This document shows, one piece after another, positions 10,681 to 21,762 of a stretch of DNA of 64,000 bases (positions within the stretch are counted from its first letter, which is position 1; the number at the start of each line of letters is the position of its first letter). The translations under genes and the position numbers were made by a program. The DNA is taken from the NCBI GenBank assembly GCA_002682825.1, contig NOKP01000003.1:1736001-1800000 (forward strand), given 5' to 3'. Below the pieces are notes generated by a model. It was not told where the DNA came from. It searched no databases and saw only the letters and a program-made list of their open reading frames with translations. This DNA is from Neonectria sp. B-13. Taxonomy: Eukaryota > Ascomycota > Sordariomycetes > Hypocreales > Nectriaceae.

Positions 10681-12947
10681 ATGGAGGACTGCCTCGTGAG
10701 TCGCGAAGAATACCACTGCCAGGACGATGACAAGACGAACCCTAAGCCGAGGGCGTGCTTGAATTGCGCCCGGCTGAAGATGAAGTGCCAGTGGCCTGCG
10801 ACTGGGTCTGCGCGGTCGGAGAAGATGTGTTCCAGGTCAGTACCGGCGACTCGGCGCCTTGATAATTCCCGATGTGCTGATGTTGCCCGGTAGGTGTGCC
10901 CGAATGAAGCTTCCATGCCATGTTCCAGACGCAGTACCGAGGAAGAAACGAGGAAAGTCGACGTAAGACACTCCGAACGCAATCTTGCCTTTGACTCTTT
11001 TGTTCAATCTTTAATTCTTCCATGCAGCCGAGTCGCCCAGCTGGAGAAGAAACTCGACGGCATCGTCTCGTTACTCGCCTCAAGCCAACATATCCAGGCC
11101 AAAGGCCCATCCCCATTAACGCCAGAGAGCCCCAAGGCCACCCAAACCCAGCTACCACCCGTTGCGAAGCCTGTCAACCAATTCACCCGTGTTGAGGAGA
11201 GCGTCAACCATCACATTTGCGGGAGCGATCTATGCGATATAGGCGAAGACGTCTCCAACGATCCATCCTACCTGGAACTCTTCCCCGGATTCCGTCTCAC
11301 TCACGATGAAGCCTCACGGCATCTTGACGTGTACCGCCAAAACCTGGTACCCTTGTTTCCCTTTGTACCACTCTTAGAACACCTCACTACTCAAGAGCTG
11401 TACGCACAGTCGCCGTTCCTGTTCTGGACTGTCATGTCTGTCGTCGTCCCGCTGCCGAGCACCGTGCAGCTCGAGATCAAGACGTGGTTTCGCACGTATC
11501 TTGCCGAGCATGTTATTGTCCTGCAGGAAAGACGGCTCGACATGCTCCAGGCTATTTTGATACACCTTGCTTGGTAAGTTCATCTCCTGTATGATGCAAT
11601 TGGCACAGTGCTCACCTGGCATTCAAGGAACGACTTCCCGTTTTACTTGGAGCCGCAGGCCACACCCATTCTTCAGCTCGCTGTATCCTTGGTCATCGAC
11701 CTGAGGTTGGATAAGGCGCCGGGATTTTGTGGCATCCCTAGCAAATCTTTGTTGGGAGATGCTTGGACGATGATCGGTAAAAGCGTCTCCTCTTGTGGGG
11801 TGAAGGCCAGCGTTCCGCATACCCCAGAGGAGAAGCGAGCTGTGCTGGGATTCTACCACATATCATGCCTGTAAGTTGTCATTTTGGGGATCCAACAAAC
11901 TCTCGCGATTCTGACCAGTCGCAGATTATGTGTCATGTTTAGAAGAGGGACACAGCTTCCCTGGAACAACTGGCTGGCTCAATGCTGCGACTCGCTACTT
12001 GAAGCACCCGAGTACGAGTCTGATCTTTACCTCGTGGCGTTGGTAAAGATGCAGCATATCGCTGAGCGGGCCTACACCATCGTGCGGTCCACCGACTATC
12101 AAGACCAGGCCGCGATTGTATATCGCGCTCCCCTCGAGATGGCCATGAACAGCGCACGCCGTGAGCTGGATAATTTTGTCAAGATCCAGCCTGAAGTGGT
12201 CAAGCAAAATAGTTAGTTCACGTCTTGCTACACTTGTTCCTTCGATGGCTAGGGCCAACTAACAAACCTGCTCAAGAAATCTTCTGGTCACATTACTACG
12301 CCCTTCTCTTACGACTCTACGAGCCCGTCCTCCTCATGAAAGCGCCCTCCATCACCGACTCGGACAGCCTCCCCGCGGAACCCTTCCAGCGCGCCGAAGC
12401 GCTCTGGAAATGCTTCCAGTGCTGCAGCCAGTTCTTCAACCACCAGTTCACCATCCCCGCCGCGGACTTCTCGGCCATGCCCGTGACGGTCAGCGGCTTC
12501 GTGGCCTTCGCCATCGTCACCATCTCGCGCATCATGCTGCTGGACCCCACGTCCGACTGGGAGCCCGCGCTTGCCCGGCGCCGCCTCGACATGGACAAGG
12601 TGCTGCGGCGCATGAGCGACCACTTTGAGGAGGCGGACCGCGTCGCGCAGGAGTTGGGACGCCGTCGGCGGATACTGGACGATGGAGCCAGTGTGTTTCT
12701 CAAGTATAGCTTCAAGGCACGCTGGATACGCCAATGGTTCAATTCCAAGATCCCGTCGGACCAGCAGCAACAGCCGCCGCCGCAGGAGCAGCAGCGACCG
12801 ACTCTGACGGCAGCGTTGCCGGTGACAGAGGCCACGCCGGACTGGGCGGCTGACTTTCACTTCGATGAGAACTTCTGGGAGGAATTGATGTCGGTGTATG
12901 ATTGTGATTTCCTAGACGTCTCTTTGACGAATGCGCCACCGGCGTAG
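10681..12947 (+). CDS. Zn2Cys6 transcription factor
   Basis: Nuclear zinc-cluster regulator of 656 residues. Exons are 10681-10835, 10894-10962, 11028-11573, 11628-11870, 11925-12211 and 12277-12947, all in phase. The cluster is C26-x2-C29-x6-C36-x13-C50-x2-C53-x6-C60 and is split by the first intron between C50 and C53. A basic linker (VPRKKRGKS) and a short coiled-coil heptad (RVAQLEKKLDGIVSLLAS) follow, then the fungal-specific middle region (FPGFRLTHDEASRHLDVYRQN, FPFYLEPQATPILQLAVSLVIDLRLD, GFYHISC). Near the end is a Q/P run (QQQQPPPQEQQ). The layout resembles regulators near secondary-metabolism or catabolic genes, but no obvious target cluster adjoins. Target genes cannot be inferred. 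Confidence 0.9.
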
Positions 12948-13750
12948 CCTTTCTTTTGCCTCCTTTCTAGGACACTGGTGCAAAACACGACATGGAGTAT
13001 ATGAGATATCCCGGATCCCGTTAGGTAGAGCCACATTTCCCCAACAAGCACTAGAAGTTATCATAGTTATACCTCATTCTTCTCAATGGATATGATCGGT
13101 GCTGGGTGATTAGAGCTTGCTAAAAGTGCAGGGCATGTTGGCGTTTGTGGAATAGAAGATGAAAGTTTACTCTATTTCCCGGGTTCTTCCAAAAGACACC
13201 AAATTCCAAGTCGCGTACGCTTCCGTTGAAAAGCTGGAGTCCGGGATCATGACTGAGCTACCTTCACACCAGCAATTTTATTCGTTGTATCCCAAGGGAC
13301 GCCTCCCGCTCTCCATGTCCGCGTATTGTTCAAAGCATCACACCTCACATCGATGACATAGCAGTGACGCCTCTGTTGACTATAGTTACTATCTAGGCCG
13401 TTGCCGTCATGCTCTCTCTCCCTAACCTAAATAGTCCTCCATGGATCTTTCCACCTCGTCACCGACGGCGATATGGGGACCATGAGAGAGGCTTGTAGTT
13501 ACATTCCCAGGTAGGCAACCTATTATGAAATTCACCGGGTTGAAGATTGTGAGTAGAGTCGAGTTCACTACTACAGACATTATTCCCGATCACAAATACC
13601 CAGGATACCATCTTGCGAACGATGTCACCGCCATCCGCTTTGAGTAGAATACGCAAGAGTAAATTCGAGATGCCTCAATACCGCGTCTATGACTATACAG
13701 TGCAATGTGCGCGAGATCTTCATACAGATGCCAAAGACATTCTATCAAGT
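12948..13750. other. Convergent intergenic region
   Basis: Lies between the stop codons of the zinc-cluster regulator and the kinase. It probably holds both 3' ends. Short frames at 13159-13356 and 13613-14077 (+) look random, the latter being antisense to the kinase. Confidence 0.5.
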
Positions 13751-15248
13751 CTAGTCCACCAGCCACGGATCCTGCAACAGTTCCTTAGCAGTTGGGCGTT
13801 TGCTAGGATCCCAAGCAAGGGCTCTTCGCATGAACCGAAGGAATTTAGTGTTATCTTTCAGCTTAGTTTCAGCCGCCTCCAATGTCTTTTCCTTTGGAAT
13901 AGGAACAAACTCGCCCCAGTTGCCTATGTTAGGAAGGTTTTCAGTAATCCTCAAAATAAAAACGATGTATTATCACACGTACCGTTGTCGTCCCAGTACT
14001 CGAGCGCTCTCTTGCGATGCCGGCCAAGGAGCTCAGCGGGAGGTGGTCCCAGCGCGGCAATGAGTTCAGAGAAGTGAACACCGTCTGAAAAGCTCCCGTC
14101 TTCTTTGCGGGCGCTAAAAAGAGTTTTTCCTTCAAGGAGATCCCATGCCTAGTGGTGATGAGCATCTCAACCGGGGAAATGCAATGCTAACTGAAGCTCG
14201 ACTTACAGTGAGCCCAACGCTCCAGATATCGACTGGATAACTCCATTGAATCCACAGCAGCGTCTCGGGGGCTCTGTACATGATAGGCATAATGTCACCA
14301 GCGTGAGGGTCAGGTCCCAGTCTAACTTCTCCAAAATCGGAGAGAAGGAGTGGGCCAACCTTCGGTTTCATGAGACGGGAGAAGTAGATGGTTCGATCTG
14401 GGAGTTCTTTGCGAGGAACGGGATTTGAAAACTCAGTATCTTCCATTTTCTTGAAAAGAGAGTTGTCGTTGAACCCAAGGAGTAGGTTACCCGGATGTAC
14501 ATCTGGCTTTTTTCAGTTAGCATCGACGAAACCCATGGCATGCTAGCATGTATGTGTACACGCATAAGGAGAGGGAGGAGAGTCGCCTACCAGTGTGCAC
14601 TGCCTGAACCTCTGTGTGCATGAAATCAATAGCCTCGAGCAACTCCTTGATGGCACTCTTGACGAATTCCTCATCAAAGCCGCGACCCTTCATGAAAACC
14701 GTATCCATATCTCTGAGGCTCATTTGAGAAACTTGTAGAGCTAGCGCGATGTGTTTTCCGTGAGGTCCAACGACTTCACAAGAGTCTAGGAGCTTCCTAA
14801 CGTTGCCAGTGCCAACATGTTTGCTAGGTAGGACTTTGTTCAAGTGCTCATAAAAAGGCAGCTCACGGTGTTGGACAGAATTGTGTATGTAGATTTTGAG
14901 GGCTACATACTCGTGATCTCTGCACTTGATGGTCAACCAACCATTGCATCGGACTTGTCAACCTGAGGGCACTCACTGAAGGTCATGTTCAAGCCAGATG
15001 GTGGAGGACGAGCCGTAGCCCAGTTTGGCCACAGTCTGTAACCTGTCGTTGAACACTTCGCCTAAGCGGACTGGGCAGAAATGTTCGGGCTTGTATTCTG
15101 GCATTCCCTCCTCCTCGATGGGCTGATCTTTGTCGATGACATCAAATCCCAGAGAGGGAAAAGTTCGCGGTTCCGATCGTGAACGCGCCGTAGAGAGCCC
15201 AAGCCTGGCTGTAAGGCTGCCGAGTGTCCATGATGAAGCCATTGGCAT
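13751..15248 (-). CDS. SRPK-like protein kinase
   Basis: Protein kinase of 411 residues related to fungal SR-protein-kinase-like proteins. Exons on the minus strand are 15248-14977, 14919-14591, 14502-14207, 14148-13983 and 13923-13751. The glycine loop is LGYGSSSTIW, the lysine is in YVALKIY, and the helix-C glutamate is probably in HRELPFYEHL. The catalytic loop reads HTDVHPGNLLL in place of HRDLKxxN, keeping the Asp and Asn. The metal motif is DFGE, followed by YRAPETLL and DIWSVGLT. The last part (FLRFMRRALAWDPSKRPTAKELLQDPWL) closes the domain. The N-terminus before the domain is Ser/Arg-rich and could target an organelle. Two ATGs lie two codons apart at the start. The family is expanded in ascomycetes and mostly uncharacterised. 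Substrates are unknown. Confidence 0.88.
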
Positions 15249-16665
15249 ACAGTGCTAGGGATACGAAGCTGAAGACGAGGAAATAAAGATTGACGATTTT
15301 GGACGAGGGAACCGCCACATCATTGTTCGACACAACGCCATGACGACTGTGTTAGGAGGAGGTAATAACGGCGGTGGAGAGGTTGAGGGTAAAAGTCTTA
15401 CTAAGAGGCAGCCACATCCACATCCAGCCCAGACATCACGATGTTGTACCGAGGTTTCTCTACCACTGCTAGGAAGTTGATCCAACTTATCGGAAGAGTT
15501 GATATTGCCGATGTGGCACAGACAAATGGAAGCAATGGACCAGAGTAGGCCAACAATGTTCAAAATGTTGCTGCCTGTTGAGAGTGAGGTGAGTATCGGA
15601 CCGAGACTCCTAATGTTAATGTTGATTTGCTCACACTTTCATACTAGCGAACTGATGTGGTGGCGTACGACTTCCAGTGAGGCAATCCCTCAAGTCTTTT
15701 TTCATCTTTTTCCCCTGTTCATCTCTGTCATACATAACTTGGTATGAACTTAGTCGTTAACACTTCTAAAAGAGGGGCGATGGCACATAAGTCTAGGAAG
15801 GACCCAAACGAGACCCAGGATATCATTACGCTGGGCTTTTACAGCACCAGAGGAACCAGAATTGGCAGTGCCCATGCTCGTGAGGGTGGAACATATACGT
15901 TTCAGACAAGCCGAGCCGGCCGATAAGGCTCATTATTTTCTTGCCGTCTGGGCCTTTTTCTACGTTTTGGGCTGAAATTGAGAAGTGTTGTTAACATTTC
16001 GGTGCGTGTGGGAGCCATGCAAAGGGTGGAATGCACTTCGTTCCAAGGATTAATTGTTTGAAGAATGTATTGCTTTGAGATATTGTCTGTCAGAAGCGCC
16101 CGAGTGCGGGTCCTTCCCATCGGCTTCTACGGTTACACTTAACGAATTGAAACTGCAATTTCCTATCTCCCATCACCAACCCCTTTGTCACCAGCATTAA
16201 CTCTACACCCCCAGCGACTGTATCCATCCAGGACACGATAGGTTCCTCTTCAGCCACCATACCTTGCCACTCCAAGAACATTGCGCCGTCATCATGTAAC
16301 TATTTTCGCCCTCAGATTATTCATCCTTTACCAACTATCATGGTAACCCTTAATCGATATGCCATCCATCGCCCTTTGTCAAGACGTGCAAGTCTTCGCC
16401 TTACCTGCTCTATACAAGCCACTTAGCAAGGAGCATTCATGTGAACTGACGCTTGCACGCCAGGGACTTCGCTTTTGATTACTCTTGAACATGTGGCAAC
16501 GCGGAAGCAAAGGTGTCAAGGACACCTGCACTGGTGTTGACTACAAATACAAAGACATGGCCATACTATGAGTATGCTCTTCAGTCTTCATGACCGCATC
16601 CAGCTCAGCTCAACTCAGCTAATACCATCCGAGAAAACTTCATCACATCATTCCATTCTTCAAAA
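15249..16665. other. Divergent intergenic region, kinase / ADH remnant
   Basis: About 1.4 kb. A minus-strand frame at 15563-15255 could be spliced, but it gives only a very short product and is not supported. Just before the ADH start the leader repeats cagctcaactcagct. No other structure was recognised. Confidence 0.45.
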
Positions 16666-17800
16666 ATGTCCTCATCTCCTTCTACTTACAAGGCGGTTGT
16701 TGTGGAGAGTGCGGGTGCGCCGTTGACGCTCAAGGAGGTGCCTTTGGGCGAGGTGGCTCTGACCAAGTCCTCGTCAAAGTCATCGCCTGCGGAATCTGCC
16801 ACACAGATGCAATCGTGCAAGCAGGCTACCTGGGTAACGCATTCCCTCGCATTCCCGGCCACGAAATCGTTGGCGACATCATCAAGATCGGCGATAGTGT
16901 GACGGCTTTCCGGGCTGGAGATCGAGTCGGAGGCTCGTGGCACGGTGGTAATGGACAGTCACCCACCCAGGAATAATGGCAACCTCAACTGACTACGGCA
17001 ATCTAGGCCATGACGGGACATGTCACGAGTGCCAGCAAGGTCTGCACTAGATGTGCCAAAAGGCCAAGGCCCACGGAGTTACCGTGGACGGAGGCTTCGC
17101 CGAATACATGACTATTCAGGCGGAGGCTGTCGTTCGAGTGCCTCTGGATATGGACCCAGCTGAAGCCGTGCCCCTCATGTGCGCCGGCCTAACCACATTC
17201 AACGGCATCCGCAAGATAGGAATCGAACCGGGCAGCGTGGTTGCCGTCCAGGGCCTGGGCGGGCTCGGACACTTGGCCGTCCAGTGTGCGAGCCGCATGG
17301 GCTTCAAAGTCGTGGCGATCAGCTCCGGAAACGCCAAGAGAGACTTCGCCAAGCAGCTCGGGGCACACCAATACGTCGACACCTCGACCGAGGACGCCAT
17401 CGAAGCACTCACAGCCCTGGGCGGAGCGGCCCTCATCGTGGCGACGGCTCCCAACCCGAAGGCCATATCGCCACTTGTTCAGGGCCTCCGGTCGCTGGGG
17501 AAGTTGCTTGTGCTCGCGCCCGTCGGGAACATCGAGTTCGACACGACGGTCATGACCCGTCGTGGTGTCTCGGTGCACACCTGGCCGAGTGGGAATATCC
17601 AGGATGCGGAAGAAACGCTGGAGTTTGCCAAGCTGCACGGTATCAAGTGTTTGGTTGAGAAGTTCCCTCTGAAGAATGTGAACAAGGCTATGGGTCGCAT
17701 GCTTTCTGAGGCTGTCAGGTTCAGGAGTGTTTTGGTTATGGAGGACTGGACGGTTTACACCAACAGGGCTGCTTTGAGCATAAAATTGGATAGAGGTTGA
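16666..17800 (+). pseudogene. Zinc alcohol dehydrogenase, frameshifted and with in-frame TAG
   Basis: Clear remnant of a medium-chain zinc alcohol dehydrogenase (about 350 residues when whole). The first 32 codons fit the family (YKAVVVESAGAPLTLKEVPLG), then one base is missing near 16757-16762. The family sequence continues in the next frame: DQVLVKV, CGICHTD (catalytic zinc Cys), GHEIVGDI, AGDRVGGSWHGG. A probable intron lies at 16948-17006. The structural-zinc lobe reads GTCHECQQGLH, then TAG at 17048-17050 where the family has Gln before MCQ. From 17051 the frame is intact: VDGGFAEY, GLGGLGHLAVQ, and on to RSVLVM. Two separate lesions argue for a dead gene in this strain, though base-calling error at the frameshift cannot be excluded. 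The 3' half may still be transcribed. Confidence 0.85.
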
Positions 17801-18157
17801 CTCTGTGTATCTTATAAGTTATTCTTTTCGAAACCCGTATATTCCAGTCTCCCAAAAAAGGTTTTCAAGGTTTTATGAGAAACGCTTCAGAGACTTTATC
17901 CTGGACGTTGTGATTCTAGACACAAAGCCGTTAAGTCATGTCGCTGACTTCGGAGTCGGCCGGCTGTTTCGGGTGGCGGGTCATCGGCGCCGAATTTCCG
18001 CCAACATCTCCACCGCGTCTTACCCGCGTCTACTCTCCTCCCTCAACAGAAAGGCCCCTCACCTTCATCCCATTCCAATAGACTCGGCCCTCGAGAAATA
18101 GAACTTCCCTCTTTTCTGATTGATAATCCTCGTCTTGTTGCCACAAGATAGCCCGAC
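17801..18157. other. Intergenic leader of TMEM97-like gene
   Basis: Short spacer. A 98-codon frame (17805-18101) has no recognisable features and ends just before the next leader. Confidence 0.45.
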
Positions 18158-18922
18158 ATGGCGCAAAAACCTTGGCGCGACTGGGTCTACCTAGCCATCA
18201 TCTCGACCCAGCTCTTTGGGATGCTCGGTACGTTGCAGGATAGACATTGACGCGAAGTTGCCGGATTTGATCTCGGTTTATATCCATGCTTCGTTCATTC
18301 TCAGTGAATACCTACTCAATTGATCCCATCTCTCTTCTCATCAAGACAAACCCGTCACCCTCTTCAGTCCTCACATCCATCTCATTCTCACCAACTAACA
18401 ACCCTCCAGCTCTCGACTTCGTCGCCTTCTACCCCAAATCCCTCTACGCCGCGCCCTCCGCCCCATTGCACTTCCTTGTCTCTCTGCGCAAGACCTACCT
18501 CGCCACCTCCGGCGACCCCTTCTTCGGCGATGCTGGCCACGCTCCCTGGTTCCAGGGCTTCCTCTACGTCGAAGCCTTCGCCCAGTTTCCCCTCGCCGCC
18601 TACCTCGTCTCCCAGCTCGCGTCCAAGAAGCCCGCGTCCGGCTCGGCTGAGCTTGCGGGCTTGGCGTTCGGCTGCTTGACTGCCATGGGGTCTGTGGCGT
18701 GCTGCTTTGAGCTGTGGGAGATGGGGCCGGAGATGGTCAAGGATGAGCACAAGGCGAAGCTGTTTTACGGGACATATCTGCCGTTTGTTGTCATTCGTAA
18801 GTGTCTGTTTGATGATGACTGTACATGACTAACATTTGCCAGCGGCCTTTATGGCCATTGACATGTACTCGAGACTTCTCCCTCGCGTGCGCGCCGGAAC
18901 TGTCAAGCCCAAGAAGCAGTAG
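18158..18922 (+). CDS. TMEM97/sigma-2 receptor-like EXPERA-domain protein
   Basis: Four-helix ER membrane protein of the EXPERA superfamily (TMEM97, EBP, TM6SF), linked in animals to sterol handling. Exons are 18158-18227, 18410-18796 and 18843-18922, giving 178 residues, the same size as TMEM97. Helix 1 is DWVYLAIISTQLFGML, and the junction reads GML/ALDFVAFYPKSLY. Conserved acidic positions are in LYVEAFAQFP and CCFELWEMGPEM. The last helix (YGTYLPFVV/PAFMAIDMY) is followed by a lysine-rich tail ending KPKKQ, compatible with ER retention. The first intron (182 bp) is unusually long for this window. No sterol gene adjoins directly, though ERG28 lies 11 kb away. The fungal role is not established. 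Confidence 0.85.
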
Positions 18923-19099
18923 ATGGGCACGATAGATCTCATTATGAAGGGCGGTATCACAGATAGGGTACAGTGTACAAAATAGACATGATGGAACCTC
19001 TCCACCAGACATTTCCCAAGCCCAAAGCAGCGGCAAGCTTGCCACAGAACTCCCAAGATCCAACCTAGACTCCGTAAATGCAACGCCCGGTCACGAAGC

Positions 19100-20072
19100 C
19101 TAGTCTATCCTCTTTGAATGTTGCTTCGTGTACCCCCACCCGTTGCCCACGCCGTTCATCCCGTATCCGAGAGGCGTCGCGCCACCGAGCGTGCGCCCCT
19201 TGAGCCTTCTGGGTAGGATTATCCCCAGGGTGTACATGCCTGCGCACAGCAGGCCGGCAATGAACGAGACAATGCTGTAGAAAACAGTGCTCGCGTAGAT
19301 GTGGCCGCCGAGGCCCTGCCACTCAACGTGCCCGTCCGTCTTGGGCAGCGCCGGGGTCGGGAACCAGCGGATGGAAAGGCTCAGTGGCAGGGGGTCGCCG
19401 ATGATGAGCTTCCGCGTGAAGGAGCCCTGGAGGTGGCTCAGCGGGCTGATGCTGTATGCAATGCCAGAGTCGAGGACGCCGCTATCGTGGGACCGCAAGT
19501 GGTGCTTCGGCGTGCTGTGCAGCAGGACGTTCATGTGGGTGCTGACGTGCAAGTGGCTCTGCTGGAGGGTGCCGGCGAGGGCGAAGACGAGGGGGATGTA
19601 TTCGCGCTCTGGCAGTTTCTCGCCAACGATCTCGACCTCGGCGGGCGGGCGAGCGGGCAGGCGACAGCTCAGGGGCGCGTCGCTGTGGATGTAGAACTCG
19701 AGGAGGTGGAAGAAGGGGTCGTCGATCATGGGGAGGGTGCAGTTGACCTCGCCCTCGGTGCCGTAGTTGAACTCGAGGGGGCGGCCGGTTTCGTTGCAGA
19801 TGGGAAAGGGGATGTAGTTGATTTCGTGGTGCTCGTTTTCGATATGTTCGCCGGTTTCTCTGTGTGCGGCGCTGGTCAGCGTTGTGTCCTCAAGCCAAGG
19901 GGCAGAGCTTCTGGAGTCGGATCCTCGCGAGTTTGGTAACTTACGAGCTGCGGCTCATGCATTCCACGGGGATCGGAGCGCCGTAATGGTACGACGGCAG
20001 CGCATCCGAGTGGACGGCAGCGACGATGGGCGCCAGGCTGCCCAGGGCGAGGGCCAAGGCAGAGGCGATCAT
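19100..20072 (-). CDS. Conserved type I membrane protein, unknown role
   Basis: Protein of 295 residues that I cannot assign to a named family with certainty. Exons on the minus strand are 20072-19945 and 19859-19100, joined in phase (SRS/SETGEH). It begins with a signal peptide (ASALALALGSLAPIVAAVHS). A lumenal or outside domain follows with paired cysteines (PVECMSR, FPICNETG, EVNCTLP, LSCRLPA) and two N-glycosylation sequons in that Cys-rich part. One helix lies near residues 235-260 (STVFYSIVSFIAGLLCAG), then a short basic, Gly-rich cytoplasmic tail. It reads like a conserved secretory-pathway protein rather than a small secreted effector. It is convergent with the TMEM97-like gene (177 bp between stops). 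Confidence 0.75.
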
Positions 20073-20736
20073 GGCGGCGCAAGTGGCAGAGGAAAGGAGT
20101 AGCGATGCCGGTGATGCGACACGATCGGACTATGCTACAGAAAAAAGGGACAGCCCAGATTGCCCGCGATCAAACCCAAGACAAGACCATAACTAGGCGA
20201 CAGTCCACGTTTCAGCGATGCGACAATTGGTCTTTTTCGACGGGGGGTGTCTTGGAGGGAGGGAGCTCTAGAAGATGGTGATGTGGAGATGCCACCCTGG
20301 TTGTTTGATACTAAGCTGGCGGATCACCGATCACGTGGGCCTAGTTCAGGGGGGACGGGATGGATGCTTCTTGCGGAACAACAACCACGTTGGACCAGGG
20401 CGAGTATTTTGAGAGAAAGACAAACTGAAAACATCTGTTTCTAGATTACTCCTGTTTCTTAGTGAGTAGAACTGTGCAGCTGATTGAAGTTATATCCACC
20501 GTATTCAGTGGTCTACAAAAGGCTGCAGCTTACACCAGCACCAAACCAACATCAACGAAGCCTCAAGCGGATTAGTTGTACTCCAAAGAATATTCCTTCT
20601 TTAATTCCTTCCATTCACTTTATGAAGACGAATCTGACATGAAATTCAGAGTGGTGCGGCCGGATGCCTCAAACAGGCACCATGGTCATTCTCCTTCCTC
20701 CACGTCACCAACAGCCAAAGCCACCACCTACTTACT
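20073..20736. other. Intergenic, no gene seen
   Basis: Promoter of the type I membrane protein (minus strand) and 3' flank of the methyltransferase. A CACGTG box is at 20332-20337, about 260 bp upstream of the membrane protein start. Short frames on the + strand are antisense noise. Confidence 0.45.
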
Positions 20737-21762
20737 CTACTTCTCAACCCTCCCCGTCATGCAAATCACCGAATGATGGATATCCCACCCCTTGCCCCCA
20801 TACTTCTCCTCCAGGTGCCTCTCCATCAGCTCCTTAACCTCCGCCAGCGGATGCGCCTTGACCGTGTCCTCGCTCCACCACGTCCTCGTCACCCAGGTCA
20901 GCATGGTCCCAAACGACCTCATGAATTCGTCCGCGTCCTTGATACGATACGTCCCCGCGTTCAGCGTCACCTTGACGTCCGCGAAGCCCTGCGCCCGGAG
21001 GTTCTGCTCGATCCACGCCGGATCCGTCCAGTGGCCGTCGGCGTGCTGCTGCATCTTGAGCGTCGCGGGGAACGGCGCGTCGAACGGGAACGACGCGAAG
21101 GCCGAGCGGAAATCCGGGAGCCAGAACGTGCTGTCGGCGTGGAAGGTTGTCGCGCCAAAGATGCCTCCGGGCTTGAGGATCCGCTTGCAGTCTGGTGAAG
21201 GCATGTCAGTGTGCGGTTCGGGAACTTGGTTCTGAGACACTCGACTCGGCTTACCCGCCAGGACCGTATCCGGGCCAGGGATGAGATGGAGAATTAATCC
21301 CAATCCAACGTGGCTGAAGGAGTTCTCTGGAAGTCCAGTGTTCTGTGGATGGTCCCATGTCAGTCTTCAAGTCTTACCGCCATGCTTCTGATCAGCTCAA
21401 ACACGCACCCGGACATCCAGCACCGCGGTCTTCGTGTTAACCCATCCCTCGGCAGCAATCCTCCTCTTCACTATGGTGGTCATCTGCTCCGAGTTGTCTG
21501 CACACAGGATCGTGCTCTTCTCGAGAACGTCCTTGGGAATCGTGTCCTGAATTTCCTGCGTGAAGAGCCCAGTCCCGCAGGCACCGTCAAGCAAATCCAC
21601 GGGCGTAGTTGTCTTCTCTGTAAGTCCCATCTGCAAGAGCAAAGGAGCTATCAGGCCGCGCAACGCCCCTCGCGAGGCTACGAGATAGTCATTCTCAGGC
21701 TTGTCGACGTCTGAATAGATCTTGGAGAGGTTCTTGGCCGCTGCGTCTTGTTCGCTCGTCAT
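20737..21762 (-). CDS. Class I SAM-dependent methyltransferase
   Basis: Soluble methyltransferase of 298 residues, probably acting on a small molecule. Exons on the minus strand are 21762-21409, 21342-21255 and 21191-20737, all in phase. Motif I is VDLLDGACGTGLF, the acidic post-I strand is ILCADNSEQM, and the motif II region is SFSHVGLGLILHLI. Motif III is KRILKPGGIFGATTF. The C-terminal part has the Trp-rich MLTWVTRTWWSED typical of fungal UbiE-like or trans-aconitate-methyltransferase-like proteins. There is no signal peptide. Members often sit near secondary metabolism, but no such core is in view. The substrate is unknown. Confidence 0.88.

Noticed and set aside
15255..15563. Minus-strand frame with possible intron upstream of the kinase
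   Set aside because: Splicing at the visible GTAAG...ACACAG leads to a stop after about 60 codons and the product has no family features.
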